Source of the DNA: Azoarcus sp.
GTDB taxonomy: Bacteria > Pseudomonadota > Gammaproteobacteria > Burkholderiales > Rhodocyclaceae
Length of the DNA stretch: 64,000 bases
Direction of reading: 5' to 3'
Assembly: GCA_020725025.1 (NCBI GenBank)
Contig: DYFV01000018.1
Location: 1 to 64,000 of the forward strand
Both the position numbers and the translations under genes were made by a program. Each line of letters starts with the position of its first letter. Position 1 is the stretch's first letter. Of the stretch, positions 1 to 12,498 are shown one piece after another. The notes beneath the pieces are model-generated. The model worked only from the letters and a program-made list of their open reading frames with translations, ran no database searches and had not been told where the DNA came from.

Positions 1-2164
1 AGTGGCCGATGTTGGTCATGCACGAGCCGATGAAGACCTCGTCGATCTTGTCGCCGGCGACTTCGGAAAGCAGCTTCACGTCGTCCGGGTCGTTCGGGCA
101 GGCGACGATGGGCTCCTTGATGTCGGCGAGATCGATCTCGATCACGGCGGCGTACTCGGCGTCGGCATCACCCGAGAGCAGCTCGCCGTTGGCGATCCAG
201 TCTTCCATGGCCTTGATGCGGCGCTTGAGGGTGCGGGCATCCTGGTAGCCGTTGGCGATCATCCACTTCATCAGGGTGATGTTCGAGTTCATGTACTCGA
301 CGATCGGCGCCTTGTTGAGATGGACCGTGCAGCCCGCCGCGGACCGCTCGGCCGAGGCGTCGGTGAGCTCGAAGGCCTGCTCGACCTTCAGATCCGGCAG
401 GCCTTCGATCTCGAGGATGCGGCCGGAGAAGACGTTCTTCTTGCCCTTCTTCTCGACGGTCAGCAGGCCCTGGCGGATGGCGTAGAGCGGGATGGCGTTG
501 ACCAGGTCGCGCAGCGTGACGCCCGGCTGCATCTGGCCCTTGAAGCGCACCAGCACCGACTCGGGCATGTCCAGCGGCATCACGCCGGTGGCGGCGGCGA
601 AGGCCACCAGGCCGGAGCCCGCCGGGAAGGAGATGCCGATGGGGAAGCGGGTGTGGGAGTCGCCGCCGGTGCCGACCGTGTCCGGCAGCAGCAGGCGGTT
701 GAGCCAGGAGTGGATCACGCCGTCGCCCGGACGCAGGGCCACGCCGCCGCGGGTGGAGATGAAGCTCGGCAGCTCGCGGTGCATCTTCACGTCCACCAGC
801 TTCGGGTAGGCCGCGGTGTGGCAGAAGGACTGCATCACCAGGTCGGCGGAGAAGCCGAGGCAGGCGAGGTCCTTGAGCTCGTCGCGGGTCATGGGGCCGG
901 TGGTGTCCTGGGAGCCGACGGTGGTCATCTTGGGCTCGCAGTAGGTGCCCGGGCGGATGCCCTGGCCTTCCGGCAGACCGCAGGCGCGGCCGACCATCTT
1001 CTGCGCCAGCGAGAAACCCTTGCCGGTGTCGGCGGGGGCCTGGGGCAGGCGGAACAGGGTCGAAGGCGGCAGGCCCATCGCTTCGCGCGCCTTGGCGGTG
1101 AGGCCGCGGCCGATGATCAGCGGAATGCGGCCGCCGGCGCGCACTTCGTCGAGGATCACCAGGGTCTTGAGCTGGGATTCGGCGATCACGGCGCCGTTCT
1201 TGAGCGCGGTGACCTTGCCGGTGGCCTGATCGACCCGGAGCTCGATCTCGTCGCCCATGTCCATCTGACCGGCGTCGATCTCGATGGGCAGCGCGCCGGC
1301 GTCTTCCATGGTGTTGAAGAAGATCGGGGCGATCTTGGAGCCCAGGCACACGCCGCCGAAGCGCTTGTTCGGCACGAAGGGGATGTCTTCACCGGTGAAC
1401 CACAGCACCGAGTTGGTCGCCGACTTGCGCGAGGAGCCGGTGCCCACCACGTCGCCCACGTAGGCGACCAGGTTGCCCTTGGCCTTGAGCTCCTCGAGGA
1501 ACTTCACCGGACCGCGCACGCCCGGCTCTTCCGGGGTGATGCCCGGACGGGGGTTCTTCAGCATGGCCAGCGCGTGCAGCGGGATGTCGGGGCGCGACCA
1601 GGCGTCCGGGGCGGGCGACAGGTCGTCGGTGTTGGTCTCGCCGGTGACCTTGAACACGGTCAGCTTCTGCGAGGCAGGCACTTCCGGGCGGCTGGTGAAC
1701 CACTCGGCGTCGGCCCAGGACTGCATCACCGCCTTGGCGTTGGCGTTGCCCTTTTCGGACAGCTCCTTCACGTCGTGGAAGTAGTCGAACATCAGGAGGG
1801 TCTTCTTCAGACCCTCGGCGGCGACCGCGCCCACTTCGGCGTCGGCCAGGAGATCGATCAGCGGCTTGATGTTGAAGCCACCCAGCATGGTGCCCAGCAG
1901 CTCGGTCGCCTTGGCGCGGGAGATCAGCCCACAGGCTTCCTCGCCCTTGGCGACCTTGGCCAGGAACTCGGCCTTGACCTTGGCGGCGTCATCCACACCG
2001 GCCGGGACGCGATGGGTGAGGAGCTCGACCAGGAAGGCTTCCTCGCCGGCGGGCGGGTTCTTCAGCAGGGCGACGAGTTGTTCGGTCTGCTGCTTCGACA
2101 GGGGCAGCGGCGGGATGCCGAGGGCGGCACGCTCGGCGACATGGGCACGGTAGGCTTCAAGCAC
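1..2164 (-). CDS. acnB: Aconitate hydratase B (partial, C-terminus beyond window edge)
   Basis: AcnB interconverts citrate and isocitrate in the TCA cycle. Many AcnB proteins also hydrate 2-methyl-cis-aconitate. The reading frame starts [18 protein letters not shown] and follows the E. coli AcnB order throughout, including the swivel domain [15 protein letters not shown] and the block [20 protein letters not shown]. About 721 codons are visible. The frame runs off the left edge just after [11 protein letters not shown], so only the first [4Fe-4S] cysteine (C715) is present here. The start is GTG at 2164, preceded by GGAAGGAAG; the nearby ATG at about 2176 is out of frame. It is transcribed divergently from acnA. 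A perfect TATAAT and an inverted repeat lie 70-90 bases upstream. Confidence 0.95.
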   Translation of the reverse strand, partial: MLEAYRAHVAERAALGIPPLPLSKQQTEQLVALLKNPPAGEEAFLVELLTHRVPAGVDDAAKVKAEFLAKVAKGEEACGLISRAKATELLGTMLGGFNIKPLIDLLADAEVGAVAAEGLKKTLLMFDYFHDVKELSEKGNANAKAVMQSWADAEWFTSRPEVPASQKLTVFKVTGETNTDDLSPAPDAWSRPDIPLHALAMLKNPRPGITPEEPGVRGPVKFLEELKAKGNLVAYVGDVVGTGSSRKSATNSVLWFTGEDIPFVPNKRFGGVCLGSKIAPIFFNTMEDAGALPIEIDAGQMDMGDEIELRVDQATGKVTALKNGAVIAESQLKTLVILDEVRAGGRIPLIIGRGLTAKAREAMGLPPSTLFRLPQAPADTGKGFSLAQKMVGRACGLPEGQGIRPGTYCEPKMTTVGSQDTTGPMTRDELKDLACLGFSADLVMQSFCHTAAYPKLVDVKMHRELPSFISTRGGVALRPGDGVIHSWLNRLLLPDTVGTGGDSHTRFPIGISFPAGSGLVAFAAATGVMPLDMPESVLVRFKGQMQPGVTLRDLVNAIPLYAIRQGLLTVEKKGKKNVFSGRILEIEGLPDLKVEQAFELTDASAERSAAGCTVHLNKAPIVEYMNSNITLMKWMIANGYQDARTLKRRIKAMEDWIANGELLSGDADAEYAAVIEIDLADIKEPIVACPNDPDDVKLLSEVAGDKIDEVFIGSCMTNIGH

Positions 2165-2584
2165 GGCGACTTCCTTCCATTTTTTGTGACGGTGGCTGGG
2201 CATCCGGGCGAGTGGCCCGAACGGGCTCCAGCAGATTATATGTCTTTTATAAGACTTGCGGTGCAACGCAACACGAGGAAGCTTCGGAACGGTGCAACGC
2301 GCCCCCCGCGCGCCGCCTCGCGGGGCCGGATTCTACCGCGGGAGACCCCGCCTCGACACGGCGGCGCTCCCTTCCCGGCCCGCTAAAATTGCCTTGTGGA
2401 CGGGTTTTCACTACACCGGGGACAGGGCGCGACACGGAACGCTGGCCGCGGGGCGGGCTCCAACGGGCGGACGGGTGGTGCGCCGGACCTGGAAGCGCGC
2501 CCGTTTGCGGCGCACGATCGTTCGACGGGGACGCGACTCGAGCCGTACCGGCTCGCAGCGGCCCACCCCATAGGAGAACAGGCG
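2165..2584. other. 420-base divergent intergenic region acnB/acnA
   Basis: There is no convincing gene here. The acnB side holds TATAAT on the minus strand (2240-2235) and an inverted repeat at 2242-2255. The acnA side has a TAAAAT hexamer at 2384-2389 that could be a -10 element without a good -35, and AGGAGA close to the acnA start. The middle (about 2295-2380) is very GC-rich with short complementary runs. Confidence 0.6.
2235..2266 (-). promoter_or_regulatory. Putative acnB promoter with overlapping inverted repeat
   Basis: Read on the minus strand, TATAAT occupies 2240-2235 and TTGCAC lies at 2266-2261, 20 bases apart, longer than ideal. The inverted repeat GTCTT-TTAT-AAGAC (2242-2255) fills most of the spacer, so a bound repressor would block RNA polymerase. 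The regulator is unknown. Confidence 0.45.
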
Positions 2585-5290
<2,706 letters not shown>

Positions 5291-5301
5291 GCGCCGGGCC
5301 G

Positions 5302-5343
5302 GCTCGAGCCCCGATGCCCGCCGGGGCACATCGGGGCTCGAGC
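5302..5343 (+). terminator. Large perfect hairpin downstream of acnA
   Basis: A 15-bp perfect inverted repeat (5302-5316 and 5329-5343, arms GCTCGAGCCCCGATG and its complement) encloses a 12-base loop. It lies 11 bases after the acnA stop. There is no T-tract, so it is not a canonical intrinsic terminator, but position and strength fit 3'-end formation or mRNA protection. It coincides with the point where the next gene loses its signal peptide. Confidence 0.55.
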
Positions 5344-6207
5344 TGCGTCGCATTGGCCACGGGCAGCGCACAGGCAGCCGTCACCATCATTCCCCAGAGC
5401 GCGCTCGTCCCGTCGACGACGCTCTACACCGACGATCTCGGAATCGGCATCGGCAACACCCTGGTCATGACCGGAGGCGGCAATGCGGCCAACGTCGGGG
5501 GCGCCAGCGGACGCAACGACGACGGATACGGCGGGCCGATCGCCTTCGGGTTCGACTTCACCCTGTTCGGCAACACCTACACCAGCTTCTTCGCCAACAA
5601 CAACGGCAACATCACCTTCGACAGCGGGCTGTCGGCTTTCACGCCCACGGGGCTCCAGGGAACCACCCAGCCGGTGATCTCTCCGTTCTTCGCGGACGTG
5701 GATACCCGCAATGCGCTGAGCGGCGTGATGTCGCTGCAGACCCATTCGAGCGCGGCCGGCGACGAGGTGATCGTCACCTTGCCGAACGTCGGCTACTACG
5801 ACGCACAGGGGAATCCCCTCAACACCTTCCTGCTCGTGATCCGCTCCGACGACTATGACATTCCCGAGGGCGAGGGCCAGGCCGGCTTCTTCTGGACCGA
5901 GATGGGCTGGGAAGTCGGCTCGGCGAGCGGCGGAGGCGAGGGCGGGCTGTGTGTGGGCGAGGGCGGCATCGGCACCGACTGCGTCCCGGCTGCCGTCGGT
6001 TTCGGCGACGGGCAGAGCAACGGCTATGTTCTGGAAGGCTCCACCTTGAACGGGATCGCCGATGTGGTCGAGAACCACCGCCTGTGGGTGAGCCTGGTGG
6101 GTGGCGTGCCGCAGGTACCCGAGCAGAGCATGCCCGAACCGGGCACCCTGCTGCTCATGCTCGCCGGTGCACTGGCGATGGCAGGAAGCGCCCGGCGCAA
6201 GTCCTGA
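5314..6207 (+). CDS. PEP-CTERM protein with NIDO-like domain, 5'-truncated (possible pseudogene)
   Basis: The C-terminus MPEPGTLLLMLAGALAMAG followed by SARRKS is a PEP-CTERM sorting signal (PEP box, hydrophobic segment, basic tail), recognised by exosortase in exopolysaccharide-producing bacteria. The body contains FGFDFTLFGNTYTSFFANNN and PVISPFFADVDTRN, typical of NIDO-like extracellular domains. The N-terminus is odd. The only in-frame ATG (5314) lies inside the acnA hairpin, has no Shine-Dalgarno, and yields MPAGAHRGSSC before VALATGSAQA. Only the end of a signal peptide with its AQA cleavage region remains; the basic n-region and most of the hydrophobic core are missing. I infer a deletion fused the gene to the acnA terminator. 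Exact start uncertain. Confidence 0.6.
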   Translation: MPAGAHRGSSCVALATGSAQAAVTIIPQSALVPSTTLYTDDLGIGIGNTLVMTGGGNAANVGGASGRNDDGYGGPIAFGFDFTLFGNTYTSFFANNNGNITFDSGLSAFTPTGLQGTTQPVISPFFADVDTRNALSGVMSLQTHSSAAGDEVIVTLPNVGYYDAQGNPLNTFLLVIRSDDYDIPEGEGQAGFFWTEMGWEVGSASGGGEGGLCVGEGGIGTDCVPAAVGFGDGQSNGYVLEGSTLNGIADVVENHRLWVSLVGGVPQVPEQSMPEPGTLLLMLAGALAMAGSARRKS

Positions 6208-6229
6208 CGCCCATCTTCTCCTCCGAGCC

Positions 6230-6245
6230 GGCCCGCCTGCGGGCC
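6230..6245. terminator. Short GC hairpin between convergent genes
   Basis: Seven-base perfect stem GGCCCGC/GCGGGCC with a two-base gap sits between the PEP-CTERM stop (6207) and the stop of the convergent DUF502 gene (6251). There is no T-run, so the assignment as a transcript end is tentative. Confidence 0.25.
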
Positions 6246-6250
6246 CGCGA

Positions 6251-7006
6251 TCATTCGGAGCGGTCGACCGCTCCGGCCGCTCCTTGCGCTGGCGGAGGCG
6301 CGGTCGGGCCGGCCTCCCCCTGCGCCCGTACCGTCTCGGAGGCACCCTGGGCTCGAAAGCGGATGCGCTCCGGCGAGGTGGCCCCGCCGGTCATGACGAA
6401 GCTCATCGCCTCGTCCATGGTCCAGTCGGTCGAGATCACCTTCGATACGGGCACGATCTCGATGTAGCCGGAGGTGGGGTTCGGCGAGGTCGGCACGTAC
6501 ACCGCCGCGAGTTCCTCGCCGGTCGCCTCGTCCCGGATCACCCGTGTGACGAAGCCCACCGCCTTCATGTCGGGCGACGGGAACTCGATCAGCACGACGC
6601 GCTGGACTCCGGTCGGCTTCTCCTTGACGGCCGCCAGGAAGCGCTTGGTGCCGCCGTAGATGGCCGCCACCATCGGAATGCTGTGCACCAGCCGCTCGAG
6701 CCAAGCGATGATGCGCTGCCCGATCACCTGGGTCGCCATCCATCCGAGCAGAAGGATCACCGCCACCGTGATCACCACGCCCAGCACGGACTGGAAGAGC
6801 GGCTGCAGAAGGAAGTCCGCCACCGCCGGCGCGGTGCGGCGGATCGCCCGCGAGAGCGCGCCTACCCACGGCGCGCCCATCCGCGAGAGCTGCGAGAAGA
6901 TGAAATCGAACACCAGCCAGGTGACCCACAGCGGTGCGGCGGTGAGTACGCCGACAATGAAGTAGCGGCGCAAGTGCTTGAGGCGGTCCTGAGCGTGCGG
7001 TTTCAT
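6251..7006 (-). CDS. DUF502 family membrane protein
   Basis: 251 residues. Two hydrophobic segments flank a short loop: about residues 15-36 (YFIVGVLTAAPLWVTWLVF) and 71-95 (VLGVVITVAVILLLGWMATQV). The conserved block SIPMVAAIYGGTKRFL and a soluble domain with YVPTSPNPTSGYIEIVP are the DUF502 signature. The C-terminal 30 residues are low-complexity (A, P, G, E). Function is not established; it is an inner-membrane protein. I chose ATG 7006 (MKPHAQDRLKHLRRYFI) rather than an ATG 24 codons upstream because family members begin with a short basic N-terminus before the first membrane segment. Divergent from ychJ. Confidence 0.85.
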   Translation of the reverse strand: MKPHAQDRLKHLRRYFIVGVLTAAPLWVTWLVFDFIFSQLSRMGAPWVGALSRAIRRTAPAVADFLLQPLFQSVLGVVITVAVILLLGWMATQVIGQRIIAWLERLVHSIPMVAAIYGGTKRFLAAVKEKPTGVQRVVLIEFPSPDMKAVGFVTRVIRDEATGEELAAVYVPTSPNPTSGYIEIVPVSKVISTDWTMDEAMSFVMTGGATSPERIRFRAQGASETVRAQGEAGPTAPPPAQGAAGAVDRSE

Positions 7007-7141
7007 CGGGCGGCGGGGACGATCGGAACGGCGCCTGTCTGGCGCATGAGGCAAGTGTAACAAGGGCACCGACGCCACGCGGAGCGTATCGGACGGCTAT
7101 CGGCGACAATGACGCCCTTTCCGTCACGACGCCCCATCGCC

Positions 7142-7531
7142 ATGGCCGCCACCCCCTGCCCCTGCGAATCCGGCAAGCCCTACGCCGACTGCTGCGCGCC
7201 GCTCATTGCCGGCACGCGCCCGGCCCCCGATGCGGAAGCGCTCATGCGCAGCCGCTACACCGCCTTCACCCTGCGCGACGAAGCCTACCTGCTGGCGACC
7301 TGGCACCCCTCCACCCGCCCGGCGGCCCTCGATCTCGCCGCCGAACCGGTACCCAAGTGGATCGGGCTGCAGGTGCGCCGCCGCGAGCGCACCGGCCCGG
7401 ACAGTGCCGAGGTGGAGTTCGTCGCACGCTACCGCGTCGGCGGGCGCGCCCACCGGCTGCACGAGACCAGCCGCTTCCTGCGGGAGGACGGCGCGTGGCG
7501 CTACGTGGATGGCACGCTCCACGAATCCTGA
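7142..7531 (+). CDS. YchJ family protein (UPF0225)
   Basis: 129 residues. It begins with a SEC-C zinc motif (CPCESGKPYADCC, residues 5-17), then the YchJ body with AEALMRSRYTAFTLRDEAYL and the terminal FLREDGAWRYVDG. SEC-C motifs bind zinc and occur in SecA and many small bacterial proteins; the role of YchJ itself is unclear. I chose ATG 7142, just before MAATPCPC. An upstream in-frame ATG at 7109 would add an unconserved 11 residues. Confidence 0.88.
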   Translation: MAATPCPCESGKPYADCCAPLIAGTRPAPDAEALMRSRYTAFTLRDEAYLLATWHPSTRPAALDLAAEPVPKWIGLQVRRRERTGPDSAEVEFVARYRVGGRAHRLHETSRFLREDGAWRYVDGTLHES

Positions 7532-7568
7532 AGCCCCGGTGGCGGCATACCGGGCGAGGCGTACGGCC

Positions 7569-7574
7569 TATAAT
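7569..7574 (+). promoter_or_regulatory. Putative -10 element for the DUF6394/potassium channel pair
   Basis: Perfect TATAAT 33 bases before the GTG start at 7607. No good -35 hexamer is found 16-18 bases upstream, so only the -10 is proposed. Confidence 0.4.
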
Positions 7575-7606
7575 GCCGCCCACCTGCATACGCCAACGGA
7601 TTTGCC

Positions 7607-7990
7607 GTGAACCTCGAGAAAGTCATCTTCGGCTTCTTCATCGTACTGGCCGCCACCCTCAATTTCGGCTTTTTCGTGGGCGACATCGACGTGGCGGCCC
7701 ACCACGACATCTACGAGCTGTTCGCGGCGCTGGTGGTGAGCCTCATCGCCACGGTGCTCAAACTCGGCGACCGCACGCAGATCGGGGCGGTGCACCTCTC
7801 CACCAGCCTGGTGGCCGACCTGCAGCTCATCGCCGCGGCGCTCGCCTGGGGCTATGCGGTCCACGTCTCGCCGGCCGGCCTCACCCCGGAAATGACCGCC
7901 CGAGTGGTGTCCCTCTCGGGCGGCGCGCTGTTCGCCAACGTGGTGTCGGTGGTGATCCTGATCGCCGAGACCATCATGCAGCGGCGCTGA
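7607..7990 (+). CDS. DUF6394 family small membrane protein
   Basis: 127 residues with three or four hydrophobic segments: about 6-25 (VIFGFFIVLAATLNFGFFVG), 38-52 (ELFAALVVSLIATVLK), 70-88 and 104-123. No enzymatic motif is visible. The start is GTG at 7607. The stop at 7990 is 13 bases from the ATG of the potassium channel gene on the same strand, and a TATAAT lies upstream of the pair, so the two are probably co-transcribed and may act together. I assign the family from overall resemblance; the function is unknown. Confidence 0.7.
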   Translation: MNLEKVIFGFFIVLAATLNFGFFVGDIDVAAHHDIYELFAALVVSLIATVLKLGDRTQIGAVHLSTSLVADLQLIAAALAWGYAVHVSPAGLTPEMTARVVSLSGGALFANVVSVVILIAETIMQRR

Positions 7991-8003
7991 GGCCCGTCGC
8001 CCG

Positions 8004-9719
8004 ATGACGCCGCTGCCGCGCCATCACAGCATCTTCTTCCTGATCATGCGGCGCCTGCGCGCGCCGCTGATCCTGCTCATCAGCATCATGGCGATCTCGG
8101 TGCTGGGGCTCACGCTCGCACCGGGTGTGGACGCTCAGGGCAACGTTCATTACCTGAGCTTCTTCCACGCGCTCTACTTCATGAGCTACACCGCCACCAC
8201 GATCGGCTTCGGCGAGATCCCCTACGCCTTTTCCGAGCAGCAGCGGCTATGGGTGATTGCCTGCATCTACATGTCGGTGATCGGATGGGCGTACACGATC
8301 GCCTCGGTGTTCGCCCTGCTCGCCGACCGCAGCCTGCGCCACGCCATCGACACCCAGCGCTTCCTGCGAGCGGTCGCGCGGCTGGCCGAGCCCTTCTACC
8401 TGGTGTGCGGCTACGGCGAGACGGGGCGGCTCATCTGCGGCGCTCTCGACCGGCTCGGCTACCGCGCGGTCGTGGTCGAGCTCGACGAGGGCAAGGTGGG
8501 CGAAATCGAGCTCCATAGCTATCACGCCGACGTGCCGGCGCTGGCCGCGGACGCCTCCAATCCGGGGACGCTCAAGTTCGCCGGCCTGACCCATCCGCAG
8601 TGCGCCGGGGTGATCGCGCTCACCAACGACGACAGCGCGAACCTCGCCATCGCGATCGCGGCGCGCCTGCTCGCGCCGGGAGTGCCGGCCCTGTGCCGCG
8701 CCGAGAATCCGGAGACGGCCGCCAACATGGCGTCCTTCGGCACCCGCCACATCATCAATCCCTTCGAGAAGTTCTCGGAGTACCTGACGCTCGCGCTGCA
8801 CGCACCGGCGGCGTGGCAGCTCCTCGCCTGGCTCACCGGCCTGCCCGGCACCACGGTGGAGCGCCAGCGCCAGCCCCCGCGCGGCAACTGGATCCTGTGC
8901 GGACGGGGACGCTTCGGGCGCATGATGGTGGCCGCCATGGATCGCGAGGCGGTCCCGGTGACCATCATCGACCTCCACCCGCCGGAGGACATCACCCACC
9001 GCTGGGTGCAGGGCGACGGCACCGGCGCGGCAGCCCTCGAACAGGCCGGCGTCCGCCAGGCGGTGGGAATCGTGGCGGCGACCAGCAACGACATCGACAA
9101 CCTCTCCATCGCGGTGACCGCGCGCGAGCTCAACCCCTCGCTCTTCGTCATCGTGCGCCAGAACCACTACACCAACCACGCGCTCTTCGATGCCTTCGAC
9201 GCCGATCTCAGCGTGGTGCCGAGCGAGATCATCGCCCACGAGTGCCTGGCCATCCTCACCACCCCGCTGCTGGTACCCTTCCTCGACGAGATGCGCGCCC
9301 GCGACGACGCCTGGAGCAACGCGCTCCTGGAACGGCTCACCGGGCGCTTCGGATGGAACGTGCCGGCCGTGTGGAGCATAAGAGTAGATGCCTCGCACTC
9401 GCCGGCGCTCGAGTGCGAGCTGAAACGGGCCCACAACATCACCCTTGGCGAGATCCTGCGTGCACCGCACGATCGGAGCGAGGCGCTGCCCTGCGAGCCC
9501 CTGTTCCTCCACCGCGCGGATGGCACGCAGATCGCGCTGCCGCGGGAAGACATGCCGCTGCGCGTCGGCGACGAGCTGCTGCTGGCCGGGCGCCGCAGCG
9601 CCCAGCGCGAGCTCGATCTCACCCTGTACAACGAGCACGCCCTCACCTATGTGCTGACCGGTCGCGAAGCGCCGGGCGGCTGGGTTTGGGAGCAGCTCGC
9701 GCGCTGGCGTCGCGCCTGA
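8004..9719 (+). CDS. Potassium channel with two RCK/TrkA-N domains
   Basis: 571 residues. An N-terminal ion-channel unit has two membrane helices (about 19-40 and 83-107) around a pore loop TATTIGFGE (residues 63-71). It continues into a first Rossmann domain (CGYGETG, glycines 136, 138, 141) and a second (CGRGRFG, glycines 300, 302, 305), then TrkA-C-like sequence. RCK domains bind NAD(H), nucleotides or ions and gate the pore. The selectivity filter reads TIGFG rather than the usual TVGYG; this variant is known in potassium channels but less common. The protein should form a tetrameric inner-membrane channel. It follows DUF6394 by 13 bases. Confidence 0.88.
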   Translation: MTPLPRHHSIFFLIMRRLRAPLILLISIMAISVLGLTLAPGVDAQGNVHYLSFFHALYFMSYTATTIGFGEIPYAFSEQQRLWVIACIYMSVIGWAYTIASVFALLADRSLRHAIDTQRFLRAVARLAEPFYLVCGYGETGRLICGALDRLGYRAVVVELDEGKVGEIELHSYHADVPALAADASNPGTLKFAGLTHPQCAGVIALTNDDSANLAIAIAARLLAPGVPALCRAENPETAANMASFGTRHIINPFEKFSEYLTLALHAPAAWQLLAWLTGLPGTTVERQRQPPRGNWILCGRGRFGRMMVAAMDREAVPVTIIDLHPPEDITHRWVQGDGTGAAALEQAGVRQAVGIVAATSNDIDNLSIAVTARELNPSLFVIVRQNHYTNHALFDAFDADLSVVPSEIIAHECLAILTTPLLVPFLDEMRARDDAWSNALLERLTGRFGWNVPAVWSIRVDASHSPALECELKRAHNITLGEILRAPHDRSEALPCEPLFLHRADGTQIALPREDMPLRVGDELLLAGRRSAQRELDLTLYNEHALTYVLTGREAPGGWVWEQLARWRRA

Positions 9720-9761
9720 TCCCCTCAGAGGGCAAACGCGGTGGTCGGCGGGCTGCGAACC

Positions 9762-9992
9762 TCAGCCGCCGTGCCCCTCCATCGCAACCAGCTCGACGCG
9801 CTGCCCGGCGAACTCGACGGCCTGGCCGGGACGCAGCTTGGCACGCTTGCGCGACTCGAGCCGTCCGTCGACCTTCACCAGCCCCGCTTCCACGGCGGCG
9901 TGAGCTTCACCCCCGGTGCCGGTGAGTCCCGTGGCCTTGAGCAGTTGATCGAGCTGGATGTAGTCGCCGCGTACGGCAAAGGAAACGGTCAT
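9762..9992 (-). CDS. S4-domain RNA-binding protein
   Basis: 76 residues containing an S4 fold: YIQLDQLLKATGLTGTGGEA, then GLVKVDGRLESRKRAKLRPG. This YbcJ-like family consists of free-standing S4 domains that bind structured RNA; the RNA target is not known. The start ATG at 9992 overlaps in opposite sense an in-frame ATG of the neighbouring + strand frame, so the divergent spacer to the adenylyltransferase gene is only about 100 bases. Convergent with the potassium channel gene. Confidence 0.85.
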   Translation of the reverse strand: MTVSFAVRGDYIQLDQLLKATGLTGTGGEAHAAVEAGLVKVDGRLESRKRAKLRPGQAVEFAGQRVELVAMEGHGG

Positions 9993-10092
9993 GGCGAACT
10001 CCTGGGTGGCGACGGGCGCGCACGCGCATAAAATGGCCGGATTCGAAAAACGCGAGCGTACACCGCTTGCCCGCCCCGTGCCGACAACCATC

Positions 10093-10959
10093 ATGCCGGA
10101 ATCGCTTCTGCCCCGCATCGACCGCACCTGCGCCCTCGCCCAGGCAATCGGCGCCCTGCAGCCCATCCGCACCGAGCGCACGGTGGTACACGACGGCGGC
10201 ATCGCCTTCGGCGTGCGCTGGGTGTCCTCGCTCGCGCGCAAGGACGCGGCACGGGTGAGCGCCGCGGTGACGCGCAAGCCGGACTTCAATCCCTTCCTGC
10301 CGCCGGAGCCGGCCCTCACGGTCGGTGTGCTGGGAGACGCCCACCTCATGGTGCTCAACAAGTACCCGGTGATCGCGCGCCATCTGCTCATCGTCACCCG
10401 CGCCTTCGAGGCCCAGACCGAACCCCTAACGCGGGCGGACTTCGACGCGCTGGCCGCGGTAATGGCCCAGCTGGGAGGCCTGGGCTTCTACAACGGCGGC
10501 ACCGAGGCCGGCGCCAGCCAGCGCCACAAGCACCTCCAGTGGATCCCCGAGACCGACGAGGGCGCGAGCCTCGCCGCCTTCACCGCCGGCCTGCCGCCGG
10601 ATCTCGCCGCCGGCGTCGCCGTCGCGAACGCTCGGCTGCCCTGGCGTCACCGCTTCGTACGTCTCGCCCACAGTACCTCCTCGCGCACGCTTGCCGGCGC
10701 CGACCTGCACGGCGCCTTCCGGCTCGCCTGCGAAGCCCTGGGCATCGACGCCGACGGCGAACCCATGCCGCCCTACAACCTGCTGGTATGGCGCGACTGG
10801 CTGGCGGTGATTCCGCGCCGATGTGAGAAGAGCGCCGGCATCTCGGTGAACGCGCTGGGCTTCGCCGGCTCGCTCTTCGTGCGCGAGCCCGGGCAGATCG
10901 AAACGATCCGCGCGACCGGCCCCCTCAGGCTGCTCGCGGACGTTGGCGCCCCGGCCTGA
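10093..10959 (+). CDS. ATP adenylyltransferase (Ap4A phosphorylase type)
   Basis: 288 residues. HIT-superfamily protein: the catalytic motif QRHKHLQWIP holds H145, H147 and Q149. The N-terminal DUF4922-type and C-terminal ATP adenylyltransferase segments (PYNLLVWRDWLAVIPRR) are both present. The family phosphorolyses diadenosine tetraphosphate to ADP and ATP, linking it to alarmone clearance. The preferred start is ATG 10093 (MPESLLPRIDRTCALAQ). In-frame ATGs at 9991 and 10033 would add unconserved residues and run into the divergent S4 gene. Stop at 10959 is directly followed by the stop of the convergent YkgJ gene at 10960. Confidence 0.88.
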   Translation: MPESLLPRIDRTCALAQAIGALQPIRTERTVVHDGGIAFGVRWVSSLARKDAARVSAAVTRKPDFNPFLPPEPALTVGVLGDAHLMVLNKYPVIARHLLIVTRAFEAQTEPLTRADFDALAAVMAQLGGLGFYNGGTEAGASQRHKHLQWIPETDEGASLAAFTAGLPPDLAAGVAVANARLPWRHRFVRLAHSTSSRTLAGADLHGAFRLACEALGIDADGEPMPPYNLLVWRDWLAVIPRRCEKSAGISVNALGFAGSLFVREPGQIETIRATGPLRLLADVGAPA

Positions 10960-11319
10960 TCAGGCCGCGCGCGGCAAGGGCGCGAACGGCAGCGGCGGCA
11001 GCCCGATGGTGGCACGCAGCTCGTCGCACTTCGGGTTCGGCGTGCCGTCCTCGAAATAGACCGGAAACTCCCGGCACGGCGTAGGGCGCTGCTCGTAGAT
11101 GGTGCAGAACACCCGCTCGCCCACCGTGCCGGCGAGAGCCGAGCAGCGACGGGGCAGGTCGTTGCTGCCCTTCATGCAGCGCAGGTAGGGATTGAGCTTC
11201 TCGGTCATCTCGGCCGGCACGAAGCCGCCCGGCGCGTCGTCGGCCTCGGCCCAGTAGAAGGAAATGCGGAAATGGGTGCAGCAGATGCCGCAGTCGAGAC
11301 AGGGATTGAAGTCGCTCAT
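10960..11319 (-). CDS. YkgJ family cysteine-cluster protein
   Basis: 119 residues. The N-terminal [11 protein letters not shown], a central RCSAL, then [15 protein letters not shown] form the YkgJ/UPF0153 pattern of cysteines thought to bind a metal or Fe-S centre. The biochemical role is not known. Start ATG 11319 places [11 protein letters not shown] at the N-terminus as in relatives; a longer frame upstream is not conserved. A second YkgJ-like gene lies just upstream on the same strand (11430-11783), separated by 110 bases. Confidence 0.88.
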   Translation of the reverse strand: MSDFNPCLDCGICCTHFRISFYWAEADDAPGGFVPAEMTEKLNPYLRCMKGSNDLPRRCSALAGTVGERVFCTIYEQRPTPCREFPVYFEDGTPNPKCDELRATIGLPPLPFAPLPRAA

Positions 11320-11429
11320 GGAAGAATTCGCAGCGGGCGGGCGCGCGGATTCTAGCGGTTCCCATGGCGAACGCAATGGGCACAAAAATGCTTTTGTACC
11401 AATAATTTATGGGCGAATATAAACCCCCG

Positions 11430-11779
11430 TCAGGTCAATCTCCCGAGCGGTGCCAGACCGTGCCGCACCCGCGCCCGGTCGCACCCCTCTTCACCGATGC
11501 CGAGCGCGGCGTTGGGTGCGAAATCACGGCAGGGCGAAGGCCGGCTGTCGTAGAGGCCGCAGCGCACCCGCACGCCGATCTCCCCCTCTAGCGCGACGCA
11601 GCGCGGCGGCGCGGCGTCGGTGCCGCGCATGCGCACGAGCGTCGCGGTGACCGGGACCGTGAGCGCATCCGGCACGCCGCCGGACATGGCGCTCTCCAGC
11701 TCCGAGCAGTGGAAGTCCACCCGGAAGGCGGCGCAGCACGCGCCGCAGCGCGTGCAGTGGTCCTCGCGGACGGAGTTGC

Positions 11780-11783
<4 letters not shown>
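11430..11783 (-). CDS. Second YkgJ-like cysteine-cluster protein (TTG start, coupled)
   Basis: 117 residues. It carries the family cysteines (HCTRCGACCAAF, PRCVALEG, CGLYDSRPSPCRDF, EEGCDRAR). The first residues LSNSVREDH are read from TTG at 11783. That codon overlaps the TGA stop of the upstream UPF0149 gene in the sequence GATTGAGC, a classic translational-coupling arrangement. No ATG is available at a sensible position. Paralogous to the gene at 10960-11319 but diverged. Function unknown. Confidence 0.8.
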
Positions 11784-12487
<704 letters not shown>

Positions 12488-12498
12488 TGCTTGCTCCG

